Origin: Stenotrophomonas maltophilia
GTDB taxonomy: Bacteria > Pseudomonadota > Gammaproteobacteria > Xanthomonadales > Xanthomonadaceae
DNA: 64,000 bases
Assembly (NCBI RefSeq): GCF_039555535.1
Contig: NZ_CP154630.1
Location: forward strand, 695,001-759,000
Direction: 5' to 3'
Shown here: positions 26,164 through 34,294 of the stretch, in pieces
Layout: every line of letters begins with the position of its first letter
How positions within the stretch are numbered: the first letter of the stretch is position 1
Notes under the pieces: model-generated
The model's database searches: none
What the model saw: only the letters and a program-made list of their open reading frames with translations
What the model was told of the DNA's origin: nothing
Position numbers and translations under genes: made by a program

Positions 26164-27132
26164 TCAGGGGTAATCGGCCATCAGTACGGCTTCGCCGACA
26201 ATCGCGCCGGCCACCAGCGCGTCGGCGTTGCGGGCATAGCGCGCGCTGAGCGGAATCGGGTTGCTTCCGGTCTGCGCCATGCCGTACGACCAGGGCGTGC
26301 CCAGCTGCACCGGCAGGCCATTGCGCAGCAGTTCGATCTGCACGCCTGCGGCATCGCTGCCAGGTGCGGCGGCAAGCATGCTGCCGCTGCCGCCGGGCAC
26401 ATGCGCGTCGGTCAGGGTCAGCTCCACCGGCACGTTGTCGTGGCTGCAGGCCATGTTCACCACGAAGTCCTTGTCGCCCGCCGAACTTCCGGCACCTGCC
26501 AGTGCATTGGCGGGTACATCGTCCAGTGTCAGCGTGGCGCCTTGCACCGCGCAGTCGCGTATCACCGAGACATCGAACCCGAGTTCAAGCGTGCCTGTGC
26601 CCACCAATGAAGGATTGCTGCGCGGGCGGATGCGCAGTTGCGAGGTACGCGAGATCGCTTCGCTCTGTACGTTGCGACGCCCGGAGACCGACAGTTCGGT
26701 CAACAGCTTCGCCCGCGACGAAGCAGGAACGGTCAGCACCAGGCTTTGCCCACTCATGGTGAACGCCACGCCGTTGGCAATGCCGCCGCGCTCCTCGTAC
26801 ACGCCCAGCAGTACCAATGGTGAAGTATCAGACGCCTGGAACTTGCCGAAGGTCAGGCCGCGGTACTCCACCGTGCCCAGCAGCGTCATCGGGGTATCGA
26901 ACTCCACCTCGAACTCCAGCGGCGCAGTGTTCGGGCAGCCACTGAACTCGACACCGGCCGCGCCAAAGGAGTAGTCGAACGATTCGCGCTCGTTCAACAC
27001 CACCGGATACATCGTGCTGGCAAAGCCATCGGTCACGGCAGTGCAGGCCCAGGCGGCACCCGCTTCAAACAGGAAGAGCGTCGCGACCAGACACAGCAAC
27101 GGCGCCCAGTGCCACGGGCGTGCAGGCTTCAT
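26164..27132 (-). CDS. Two-domain fimbrial tip adhesin of the chaperone-usher class
   Basis: This 322-residue exported protein has a signal peptide ending near FEAGAAWA. The N-terminal domain, probably the receptor-binding domain, has CPNTAPLEFEVEF and SPLVLLGVYEE. The C-terminal pilin domain begins at RDCAVQGATLTLDDVPANAL, with the disulfide partner at NMACSHDN and the donor-strand end GEAVLMADYP. This layout matches FimH-like adhesins. It is the last gene of a minus-strand pilin-chaperone-adhesin unit and overlaps the chaperone stop by 4 bp. The receptor is unknown. Two further adhesins of the same design lie at 33.0 and 38.6 kb. Confidence 0.82.
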   Translation of the reverse strand: MKPARPWHWAPLLCLVATLFLFEAGAAWACTAVTDGFASTMYPVVLNERESFDYSFGAAGVEFSGCPNTAPLEFEVEFDTPMTLLGTVEYRGLTFGKFQASDTSPLVLLGVYEERGGIANGVAFTMSGQSLVLTVPASSRAKLLTELSVSGRRNVQSEAISRTSQLRIRPRSNPSLVGTGTLELGFDVSVIRDCAVQGATLTLDDVPANALAGAGSSAGDKDFVVNMACSHDNVPVELTLTDAHVPGGSGSMLAAAPGSDAAGVQIELLRNGLPVQLGTPWSYGMAQTGSNPIPLSARYARNADALVAGAIVGEAVLMADYP

Positions 27133-27851
27133 CGGCTGACCGCTGCCTGCTGCTCGCGCGGCGCGCCGTAGTCATCCAGCCAGGTAAAGGTCACCGACGC
27201 CGGCATCGCCGCACCCTCCGGCAGCGCGAAGCGCGCGCTCTGGCCCGGCGCGATCATGTCCACGTCCACGCTGCGGCCATCGGCCAGTTTCAGCGTGCTC
27301 AGCGTCACGTGGTAGGCGCTGGGGTTACTCACCTGTAGCGCACCACCGTCAGCGCGCCATTGCAACTGTGCGGCCGCATCGCGCGCGCTGCCGGGCAGGC
27401 CGGCGGGGCGATGGAACAGCTTCACCCGTGTGCGCACGGCGAACTGCAGCAGGTTCTTGTCGGCGACGTTGGCGGGCTTGGGCGGAATGTCCAGCAGATT
27501 GAAGTAGAAAACCGATTCACGGTCGGTCGGCAGCGGTGCCTCCGATGGACGCGGCGCGTAGGTGATGCGATAGGCCTGGCCCTGCTTGGATTGCAGCAGG
27601 CGTGGCTCGGCGGGGGTCAGCCGGAACGGCGTACGCACATCTTCCGGGCGCGACTGCGCGTTGCCATCGTCAATCCAGACCTGGGTCATGGCCGGCAGCT
27701 CGCCCACGTTGCTGGCGCGCACGGTGGTGTCGCGGCCCTTGCCGGCGTCGTACACGATACGCGTACCCTGCAGCGTGACCGCCGCGGTAGCAGGCAGCGC
27801 AACGGCCATCGCCAGCGACGCGCACAGCCACGTCGATGCGTGGTGCTTCAT
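27129..27851 (-). CDS. Periplasmic fimbrial chaperone (PapD/FimC family)
   Basis: This 240-residue chaperone donates a strand to pilin subunits and delivers them to the usher. It has a signal peptide (CASLAMAVALPATAAVTLQG). The first Ig-like domain contains TRIVYDAGKGRDTTVRASNV and the signature FYFNLLDIPPKP. The loop LLQFAVRTRVKLFHRPAGL and a second domain follow. It is the only chaperone gene in the window, so it probably serves all three pilins and adhesins. The start at 27851 begins the signal peptide. It lies 62 bp downstream of the pilin gene. Confidence 0.92.
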   Translation of the reverse strand: MKHHASTWLCASLAMAVALPATAAVTLQGTRIVYDAGKGRDTTVRASNVGELPAMTQVWIDDGNAQSRPEDVRTPFRLTPAEPRLLQSKQGQAYRITYAPRPSEAPLPTDRESVFYFNLLDIPPKPANVADKNLLQFAVRTRVKLFHRPAGLPGSARDAAAQLQWRADGGALQVSNPSAYHVTLSTLKLADGRSVDVDMIAPGQSARFALPEGAAMPASVTFTWLDDYGAPREQQAAVSR

Positions 27852-27913
27852 GGGAAACCTCTTGATGATGAAGATGGCCGCCTGGCGCATCCGTGCGCCG
27901 GGCGGCCAGGGGC

Positions 27914-28426
27914 TTACTTGTAGACCACCACGAAATCGCCGGAGGCGTTGGCGGTACCCTGTGTCGCGTTCTGGCCCGGCGAGGCATACCACGCGCTGTA
28001 GTCCAGCTGGCCAGTGCCGCCGGCGGCGATGGTGACCCACTGGGTCGGGTCATCACCGATCTTCTGGTGGTTGCCGGCGCCGTCATACAGGGCCACGCCC
28101 ACGTTGGTGGCGCCGGACGCGACGGTCAGTGCAAGGTTGCCGGTGCTGCCGTCCGGGGTGCCGCCGAAGCGCACGCCCACATCCTGCTCGGCACCCGAGC
28201 CGGTGCAGTCCAGCGCGATGGTGAAGTTCTTCTGGCCAGCACGGGTGTTGGCGTTCACCGAAGCCAGATCGACCTGGCCCATCGGCACGGTGATGGTGCC
28301 GCCAGCGGAGCCGACCGAGCAGGTCGACGGCATCAGCTCACCGGTGATTTCCAGTGATTCGGCGTACGCGGCCGGCGCAGCGGCGGCGAGCAGGGACAGG
28401 GACAGCAGGCGCAGTTTCAGGGACAT
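27914..28426 (-). CDS. Major fimbrial subunit (type 1-like pilin)
   Basis: This 170-residue pilin has a signal peptide (LLSLSLLAAAAPAAYA) and the fimbrial fold hallmarks. They are an N-terminal ITGELMPSTCSVGS strand with the first disulfide Cys, the second Cys at IALDCTGSG, and a C-terminal donor-strand-accepting end (NASGDFVVVYK). It is first in the minus-strand unit followed by chaperone and adhesin, and is divergent from the usher. It differs strongly from the two near-identical 169-residue pilins further along. It may correspond to the SMF-1-type main pilin of Stenotrophomonas, but I cannot confirm that. Confidence 0.85.
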   Translation of the reverse strand: MSLKLRLLSLSLLAAAAPAAYAESLEITGELMPSTCSVGSAGGTITVPMGQVDLASVNANTRAGQKNFTIALDCTGSGAEQDVGVRFGGTPDGSTGNLALTVASGATNVGVALYDGAGNHQKIGDDPTQWVTIAAGGTGQLDYSAWYASPGQNATQGTANASGDFVVVYK

Positions 28427-28784
28427 GCGAAGTTCTCAACGGAGGGAAGGATGTGCATTGGCCGCGCAGCAGCCAGCGGTGCGTAGTCTCCGCGCTTGCT
28501 GTCGCCGGGTGAATGCAACAACTTGCAAATGCACTTGCATGGCGGAAGACCTCCACGCAGTTGCGTCATCACGCACGCGAGGCGGCTGTTCGTGCCCGTT
28601 GTTGGCGGAGCGTGGGTTGTCGCCGACACTGGTGCAGATGCGTCAGGCGAAATGCAACAAGTTGAATGTCATTGGCAAGAGCACACTCCTAGTCTGGCGT
28701 CCCCCCACGAAGCCGCCGCGTGCTCACGCGGCCACCCGCCACATGCAGTTTCCGACTTCCGCCGCATCGCGGTGGGCCGGCGCA
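28427..28784. promoter_or_regulatory. Divergent regulatory region between pilin and usher, with palindromic motifs
   Basis: This 358-bp region separates the minus-strand pilin operon from the plus-strand usher gene and must hold both promoters. It is locally AT-richer and contains GCAACAACTTGC (28515-28526) followed by a second TTGCATGG. It also has GCAACAAGTTGA (28654-28665). Closely matching palindromes (GCAACAAGTTGCATGG, GCAACCAATTGCATGG) occur upstream of the adhesin genes at 38.6 and 33.0 kb. These may be binding sites of a fimbrial regulator, which is inference. No coding sequence is seen. Confidence 0.5.
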
Positions 28785-31271
28785 ATGCGCCCGGTGAAAC
28801 CCGTTCCCCTGGCACGTGCCATCGGTACCGCGCTGCTGGCGGGTCTGCCCGCCCTTGCTGTTGCCGCCTCACCCGCACCCGAGTTCAGCGAAGGCTTCCT
28901 GCTTGGCGGCGAGGCCATCGACATGGCGCGCTATGTCAACGGCAATCCGCTGCCTGCAGGCGACTACGCGGTGGATGTACATGTGAACGGCCAGTTCCTG
29001 CGTAGCCAGGACATCCGCTTCGCCATCGACCAGGACCCGCACGTGGCGGTGCCGTGTATTCCAGTGTCGCTGGTTCGCCTGCTGCCGCTGAAGCCGGAAT
29101 ACCTGGATGCGCTGCCCGGCAATGCAGCGGCCTGCGTCGATCTGGCAGAGCGTGTGCAAGGCGCACGCGTCGCCTTCGACAGCGGCACCCTGGAACTGTC
29201 GATCAGCCTGCCGCAGGCCGCACAGGCCAGTACCGCACGCGGCTTCGTGGCGCCGGAGCTGCGCGACGACGGCATCACGGCCGCGTTCGTGAACTACAGC
29301 GGCAATCATTACCGAAGCCAGGGGCGTGAGAGTTCCTACCTGGGCCTGAACGCAGGGTTCAATGCCGGGGCCTGGCGGCTGCGTCATCGATCTTCCTTTA
29401 CACACAGTACGCGTGGCTCGAACTACAACGTCATCAGCAGCCACGTGCAGCGCGACATTCCGGCCTGGAACAGCCAGCTGCTGCTGGGCCAGGGCAATAC
29501 CGGTGGCGAGCTGTTCGACAGCGTGGCCTTCACCGGTGTGCGCGTGGCCAGCGATGACCGCATGCTGCCCGATTCGCTGCGCGGCTATGCGCCGAAGGTG
29601 CAGGGCATCGCCGAAGGCGCGGCACGTGTCACCATCCGCCAGAACGGCAACATCATCCACGAAAGCAACGTGGCGCCCGGTCCATTCTCCATCGAGGATC
29701 TGTACCCCACCAGTTTCGGCGGCGACCTGGAGGTCACGGTCACCGAGGCCGATGGCCGCGAGCAGCGCTTCAACGTGAACTTCTCTGCAGTGCCACAGGC
29801 GCTGCGCGCAGGTGCTTCGCGCTTCGCGTTCACCGTGGGCGAGCTGCGCGACACCCAGCGCACCCTGCAGCCGCTGCGCTTTGCCGAAGGCACCTACGCG
29901 CGTGGCATCAGCAACGGCCTTACCCTGCTGGGCGGTACGCAGGTCGGCCAGCACTACCAATCGCTGTTGTCGGGCGCGGCCATCAACACCCGTATCGGCG
30001 CCTTCGGCGTAGACGTCACCCATTCGCGCGCCAACTTGGCGCCGGGTGAGCGCATGTCCGGCAACAGCTTCCGGGTGAACTACCAGCGCTATGTGCAGGC
30101 CACCGGCACCAACTTCGGTCTGGCTGCCTACCGCTACAGCACGCGCGGCTTCCTCAGTCTGAACGACACCGCGCGCGTGCTCGGCGGCGGCGCGGTGGAC
30201 GAATGGGGTTACGGCTTTCGTGCACGCGAGCGCTACCAGCTGAATTTCTCGCAGAAGCTGGGAGAGCGCACCACGCTGCACCTGAGCGGCGGCCAGGTCG
30301 CCTACTGGGACAGCAGCCGCAGCCGCAGCGACCTGCAGCTGAGTGTGCAGACCAGCACGCGGCGGGCGAACTACGGGCTGTCGGCCCTGCGCTACCAGCA
30401 GGGCGATGGACGCCAGGACACCCGCTATGCCTTCACCCTGAGCGTGCCGCTGGGCCGCACCCATCATGCGCCGCGCATGAGCACCCAGCTCAGCCATGCC
30501 GGCAGTGGCGGGCAGGCCCAAGCCACCCTGACCGGCAACCTGGGTGAATCGCGCGCGCTCAGTTACACGCTGTCCACTACCCAGGGCAGCGGGCAAGGCA
30601 GCCACAGTGCCTACGCCGCGTGGCAGGGCGGGCGCGGCCACGTCGATGCCGGCTACAGCCGCGTGGGCGACTACAGCAGCCTGTCGCTGGGCGCCTCGGG
30701 CAGCGCGGTGCTGCATGGTGGTGGCATCAACCTGGGCGCACCGGTGGGCGATGGCTTCGCGCTGGTACAGGCACCGGGCGCGCAGGGCGCACGCGTGGGC
30801 AGCAGCACGGGCGTGCGCGTGGCCGGCAATGGCTATGCACTGGTGCCGCACATCAGCCCGTACCGCTGGAACACGCTGGATCTGGATCCGTCTGGCCTGC
30901 CGATGGAAGTGGAACTGTTGCAGACCTCGCAGCGCGTGGCGCCGACCGCTGGTGGGATCGTACGGGTGCCGTTCGACGTGCGCCGTGAGCGCACGCTGTT
31001 CATCGACGCCACCGATGCGCTGGGCCAGCCGCTGCCATTCGCCGCGCAGGTACACAGCGAAGACGGCTTGCCGTTGGGTGCGGTGGGGCAGGGTGGGGTG
31101 ATCCAGCTGCGTGGCGCGCAGGATGCAGGTGCCTTGATTGTCGACCCCGAAGGCGCGGCGCGTTGCCGCATCGAGTACCGAATGCCCGATGCTCCCGACG
31201 CCTATGGGCTGTCGTGGAGCGTGGGCGAGTGTGTTCCGCAGCGTCTGGCGGCGGCCAGCGCTTCGCTATGA
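28785..31271 (+). CDS. Outer membrane fimbrial usher (FimD/PapC family)
   Basis: The usher is the outer membrane pore that assembles pilin-chaperone complexes. The 828-residue product has a signal peptide (IGTALLAGLPALAVAASP) and the usher N-domain (FSEGFLLGGEAIDMARYVNG). The barrel contains SYLGLNAGFNAGAWRLRHRS and the plug region GYAPKVQGIAEGAARVTIRQNG followed by PGPFSIEDLYPT. C-terminal domains include RRERTLFIDATDALGQPLP and a final disulfide (ARCRIEYRMP...ECVP). The ATG at 28785 is chosen for its signal peptide. ATG 28743, 14 codons upstream, is possible. Its last 188 codons are duplicated at 37221-37784. Confidence 0.9.
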   Translation: MRPVKPVPLARAIGTALLAGLPALAVAASPAPEFSEGFLLGGEAIDMARYVNGNPLPAGDYAVDVHVNGQFLRSQDIRFAIDQDPHVAVPCIPVSLVRLLPLKPEYLDALPGNAAACVDLAERVQGARVAFDSGTLELSISLPQAAQASTARGFVAPELRDDGITAAFVNYSGNHYRSQGRESSYLGLNAGFNAGAWRLRHRSSFTHSTRGSNYNVISSHVQRDIPAWNSQLLLGQGNTGGELFDSVAFTGVRVASDDRMLPDSLRGYAPKVQGIAEGAARVTIRQNGNIIHESNVAPGPFSIEDLYPTSFGGDLEVTVTEADGREQRFNVNFSAVPQALRAGASRFAFTVGELRDTQRTLQPLRFAEGTYARGISNGLTLLGGTQVGQHYQSLLSGAAINTRIGAFGVDVTHSRANLAPGERMSGNSFRVNYQRYVQATGTNFGLAAYRYSTRGFLSLNDTARVLGGGAVDEWGYGFRARERYQLNFSQKLGERTTLHLSGGQVAYWDSSRSRSDLQLSVQTSTRRANYGLSALRYQQGDGRQDTRYAFTLSVPLGRTHHAPRMSTQLSHAGSGGQAQATLTGNLGESRALSYTLSTTQGSGQGSHSAYAAWQGGRGHVDAGYSRVGDYSSLSLGASGSAVLHGGGINLGAPVGDGFALVQAPGAQGARVGSSTGVRVAGNGYALVPHISPYRWNTLDLDPSGLPMEVELLQTSQRVAPTAGGIVRVPFDVRRERTLFIDATDALGQPLPFAAQVHSEDGLPLGAVGQGGVIQLRGAQDAGALIVDPEGAARCRIEYRMPDAPDAYGLSWSVGECVPQRLAAASASL

Positions 31272-31312
31272 GTAAGCCGCCGCGTACTTTCAATCCTCGT
31301 CAGGAGAATTCC

Positions 31313-31822
31313 ATGAAAGCTTCACTAGTTGCCTGTATCGTCGCGATCACTGTCGGCATGCTGCTCGCCGTGGCCTCGGCCGACTCCGCCACGCTCACCA
31401 TCAGCGGTCGCGTGCTGCCGGGTACCTGCACACTGGCGGCGCCACCGATCACACTGGACTCGATCAAGGCCGATGAGCTGGTGGTTGGCAACAATGGGCT
31501 GAAAACCAGCGCGCTGAACTTCACCGGCTGCGTAGGTGTAAGCAAGGCGGTCTTGTCGTTCAGCGGCACGGCGGCCGATGGCGATGCGCAGCGCTGGAAG
31601 AATACCGCCAGCACCGACCCGGCAGCGGGCGTCAGCGTGGCCCTGCTGGCCGGTGCCAGCGGCAACACCTACCTGAAGAACGGCGACACCGGTATTGAAG
31701 TGCCGGTCACCGGCGCCACCGCCAGCTACCCGCTGCGTGCCGGCTACTACGCCACCGCGTTGACTGGCCTGCAGGCCGGCGAAGTGCGCACCGAAATCAC
31801 CGTTACCGCAGACTACGAATAA
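31313..31822 (+). CDS. Fimbrial subunit, pilin paralogue A (169 aa)
   Basis: This pilin follows the usher by 41 bp, with AGGAGAATT as ribosome-binding site. It has a signal peptide (VAITVGMLLAVASA), an N-terminal strand SATLTISGRVLPGTCTLAAP with the first Cys, the second Cys at LNFTGCVGVSKAVLSF, and a C-terminal EVRTEITVTADYE. It is nearly the same as paralogue B at 37825-38334, with about 15 differences over roughly 146 mature residues. Together with the duplicated usher tail this indicates a segmental duplication. It could be a minor subunit or an alternative major pilin. Confidence 0.87.
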   Translation: MKASLVACIVAITVGMLLAVASADSATLTISGRVLPGTCTLAAPPITLDSIKADELVVGNNGLKTSALNFTGCVGVSKAVLSFSGTAADGDAQRWKNTASTDPAAGVSVALLAGASGNTYLKNGDTGIEVPVTGATASYPLRAGYYATALTGLQAGEVRTEITVTADYE

Positions 31823-31843
31823 CGCGCCGCGCGCCGCCCCATC

Positions 31844-31907
31844 GTAGAGTCGAGCTTGCTCGACTGCCTTCCGCGGTGTCTGCGAAGTCGAGCAAGCTCG
31901 ACTCTAC
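31844..31907. repeat. Inverted pair of GTAG-headed palindromes (TCGAGCTTGCTCGA variant)
   Basis: Copy 1 is GTAGAGTCGAGCTTGCTCG (31844-31866) and copy 2 is its inverse ending CGACTCTAC at 31907. The second copy supplies, on the minus strand, the TAG stop of the gene fragment at 31905-31993. Confidence 0.92.
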
Positions 31908-31993
31908 AGCGCGGCGTGCAACTGCACGTCCACATACTCGGCCAACCCCCGGCATGGCAGCAGCAGCCCTTCGCGCACACCATCTGCGGGCGT
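31905..31993 (-). pseudogene. 3' fragment of the 137-aa hypothetical gene found intact at 39685-40098
   Basis: On the minus strand about 26 codons (REGLLLPCRGLAEYVDVQLH...) match the C-terminus of the intact gene (REGLLLACRGLAEYVDAQLH...). The TAG stop is supplied in both places by the GTAG of a palindromic repeat. The rest of the gene is missing. The fragment marks one edge of the segment duplicated between 31-32 kb and 37-40 kb. Confidence 0.7.
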
Positions 31994-32012
31994 TTGCGCT
32001 GCTGCACCGGTC

Positions 32013-32813
32013 ATGGCTGGCGATTTGGCCACCGATGCAGTGCAGCTGGGTAGTGCTCGGGCCGCTGTCCTGTTGGCCCTGCGCGCGCATGACCGTCGCG
32101 GCACACTCACGCTGGAAGACGGACGCAATGCATGGGTGCGTGTCGCCACGCTGAGCAACAATGCATACGAAAGCGGCGCGGCGGTACAGCTGGGTAGCGA
32201 TGTGCTGCAATCGAGTCATGTGCTTATGGGCGTGATGGTGGGCAGCAGCCGCAGCGATGGTCACGTGGTTTCCACGGCGTCTGGTCGCGGCGGGAAGGAA
32301 CGCGTGCAAGGAACTACGGTCGGCGTGTACGGCACTTGGCTGCAACAGGCAGATGGCGCGGCTGGAGCCTATCTCGATGCCAGCCTGCAGGCGGCGCAGT
32401 TCCGCAGCCATGTGTACGGCGCGAGCCTGACATAAGCGGCCCGCGACTCGCGGCCATGGCTGGCGTCGCTGGAAGGCGGCTTCACATTCAATTTGCGTAG
32501 GGGCGCACGTTGGCCATTGCAGCTGCAGCCGCAGGTGCTGTTGCGGCATGCCGACGGCATGGAGGCCGGTGCGGGGCTGCGGGTTTCCACCTGGCATGAG
32601 GGCCAGCGCAGCCTGCTGCAACCCTATGCGGCCGTGTACTGGCTGAGCGGCGACATGCACGATTCTCGGAAGAGCGATCGGCGTGAACTGCAGGCGGGTG
32701 TCGATCTGCAGTGGGGCGTGCGCCGGGGCGCCTGGGCGGGCCTGAACGCGGAGCACGGTGGTCGCGGCCAGCGTAGGATCTCGGCGCAGATGGGCCTACG
32801 CATGGCCTGGTAA
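32013..32813 (+). pseudogene. Autotransporter beta-barrel domain remnant with in-frame stop
   Basis: The translation resembles the translocator barrel of type V autotransporters. It includes NAWVRVATLSNNAYESGA, VYGTWLQQADGAAGAYLDAS, then WLASLEGGFTFNL and the final strand AQMGLRMAW. A TAA at 32433-32435 interrupts the frame, which then continues in register (SLEGGFTF...) to a stop at 32813. The passenger domain and signal peptide are absent upstream, where instead a fragment of an unrelated gene lies. This is the decayed C-terminal end of a once larger surface protein gene. The first ATG is only a convenient boundary. Confidence 0.72.
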
Positions 32814-33003
32814 CCGCTGTGGCGTTGATCTGGCAGAACCGCAACCAATTGCATGGCACTGGCCAGTAAGGCCCGGCACCATGCGCAGCGACTGTTGGCC
32901 ATCTACAACTCATCGGCCGCCAGCTTCGCGGCGCATTGTGGGTCGCGACCACCAAACAGTGATTATACCCCGCCCGTTACCGGGATGCAGCAGGAGACAA
33001 TTC

Positions 33004-34134
33004 ATGCTTACCACCGATCTTTCCCTGCGCAGAAGGAATGCGCGGATTCGACGCTTCGCCGTTCATTGCAAGCAAGCTTTCGGAATGCTGAAGCTGCCTT
33101 GCAACGGCCTACTTCGAGTGCTGCGGCAACCGCGCAGTTCCGTGTCTTGCGTCAATCCTTTGAAGGGTGGGCAGCGGGCATCGTTTGCCGCGCTGACAGC
33201 CGTGGCTGGACTGGTCGCGTGTACCACCGTGCAGGCCTGCTCCACCGTGTCGAGGGAGATTCCCATTGATGAAGACGTCACGGTGAACTACGTCAGCGAG
33301 CCGGATGCCTTCTTGACCAATGTCCACACAGGCCGTAACGGCTTATTCACCGGCTGCAGAGCAGCGACGTATGACGTGAACATCCAGGCGAATCTGCCTG
33401 GGCTTACCTATGTCCGGGACGTTGAATTGTTTGGTCTGTCGGTTCCCGCGTACGAGTTGCACCCGGGATCACCGCTGGTGGGCATCGTTGCGATCATTGA
33501 GAACAGTGGCTCCCCAACTGGCCGACTCCCGCTTTCGATGGGGCCCAACACAACGCAGTACACCACCAGGTCCGGCTCGTTCGGCCTCGATTTCAGGCTG
33601 TACACTAGGCTTTTCGCTAGGGGCGGACCAACCAGTGGCGCTCCCTATGGAAATCTGGGCACGATAGAGATTACCTTGCAGCAGGCACCTGGGCTGTCGG
33701 TAACCGTTCCGGTCAGTCTGGGCATACAGATGCGTTCGCCGACGTGTACGATCGGTGACAACTCGGTGGTACTTGACAATGTTTCCGCTGATGCGCTGCC
33801 TGCGGTAGGGCGCCCGATCGGCGAGAAGACCTTCAACATGCAGATGAATTGTCTGACGGCAGGTGCCAATGTCACGTTGCAGATTGTGGACGCGCTCGAT
33901 TCCGGTAACGTGGGCAGCCGGTTGACACCGACGTCGGACTCCGATGCGCGGGGGGTGGACCTGGAGCTGTTGCGGGGTGGTAATGCGGTGAGGTTTGGCG
34001 AGACCTGGGATCATGGTCCGTCACGGGTGGGTATGCAGAACATTCCCTTCAGCGCGCGTTACGTGCGCAATGCAGAAGCATTGGAGCCTGGTGAGATCAA
34101 GGGGCAGGCAACGCTGAGCCTGGACTACAACTGA
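33004..34134 (+). CDS. Two-domain fimbrial adhesin, paralogue at 33 kb
   Basis: This 376-residue protein has the same two-domain plan as the adhesins at 26.2 and 38.6 kb. The N-terminal domain contains LPGLTYVRDVELFG and YELHPGSPLVGIVAI. The pilin-type C-terminal domain runs from SPTCTIGDNSVVLDNVSADA, through MQMNCLTAGANV, to GQATLSLDYN. The start at 33004 is preceded by AGGAGACAATTC. About 60 residues precede the hydrophobic secretion segment (FAALTAVAGLVACTTVQA), an unusually long leader, so an internal start such as MLKLPCNGLLRVL is possible. A GCAACCAATTGCATGG motif lies 150 bp upstream. GC content is somewhat below the neighbours. Confidence 0.75.
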   Translation: MLTTDLSLRRRNARIRRFAVHCKQAFGMLKLPCNGLLRVLRQPRSSVSCVNPLKGGQRASFAALTAVAGLVACTTVQACSTVSREIPIDEDVTVNYVSEPDAFLTNVHTGRNGLFTGCRAATYDVNIQANLPGLTYVRDVELFGLSVPAYELHPGSPLVGIVAIIENSGSPTGRLPLSMGPNTTQYTTRSGSFGLDFRLYTRLFARGGPTSGAPYGNLGTIEITLQQAPGLSVTVPVSLGIQMRSPTCTIGDNSVVLDNVSADALPAVGRPIGEKTFNMQMNCLTAGANVTLQIVDALDSGNVGSRLTPTSDSDARGVDLELLRGGNAVRFGETWDHGPSRVGMQNIPFSARYVRNAEALEPGEIKGQATLSLDYN

Positions 34135-34294
34135 CCTTCATCTGTTTGACGTACTACCAACTGGTAACGGTCTGTCAGGGCATTGATTCTGGATCTCCCC
34201 TGAGTAACTCTCATCGCTGACGTAATCGTCCATTGAGCTCAGGGTTGGGGATAGCAATGCTGGCCCCTCCCTTGTCGCCGATTGCCTTCTCCGT

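Noticed and set aside
26164..28426. Assignment as the SMF-1 fimbrial operon
   Set aside because: Pilin, chaperone and adhesin are present, but the usher is divergent and the pilin identity cannot be confirmed without alignment, so no gene symbols were given.
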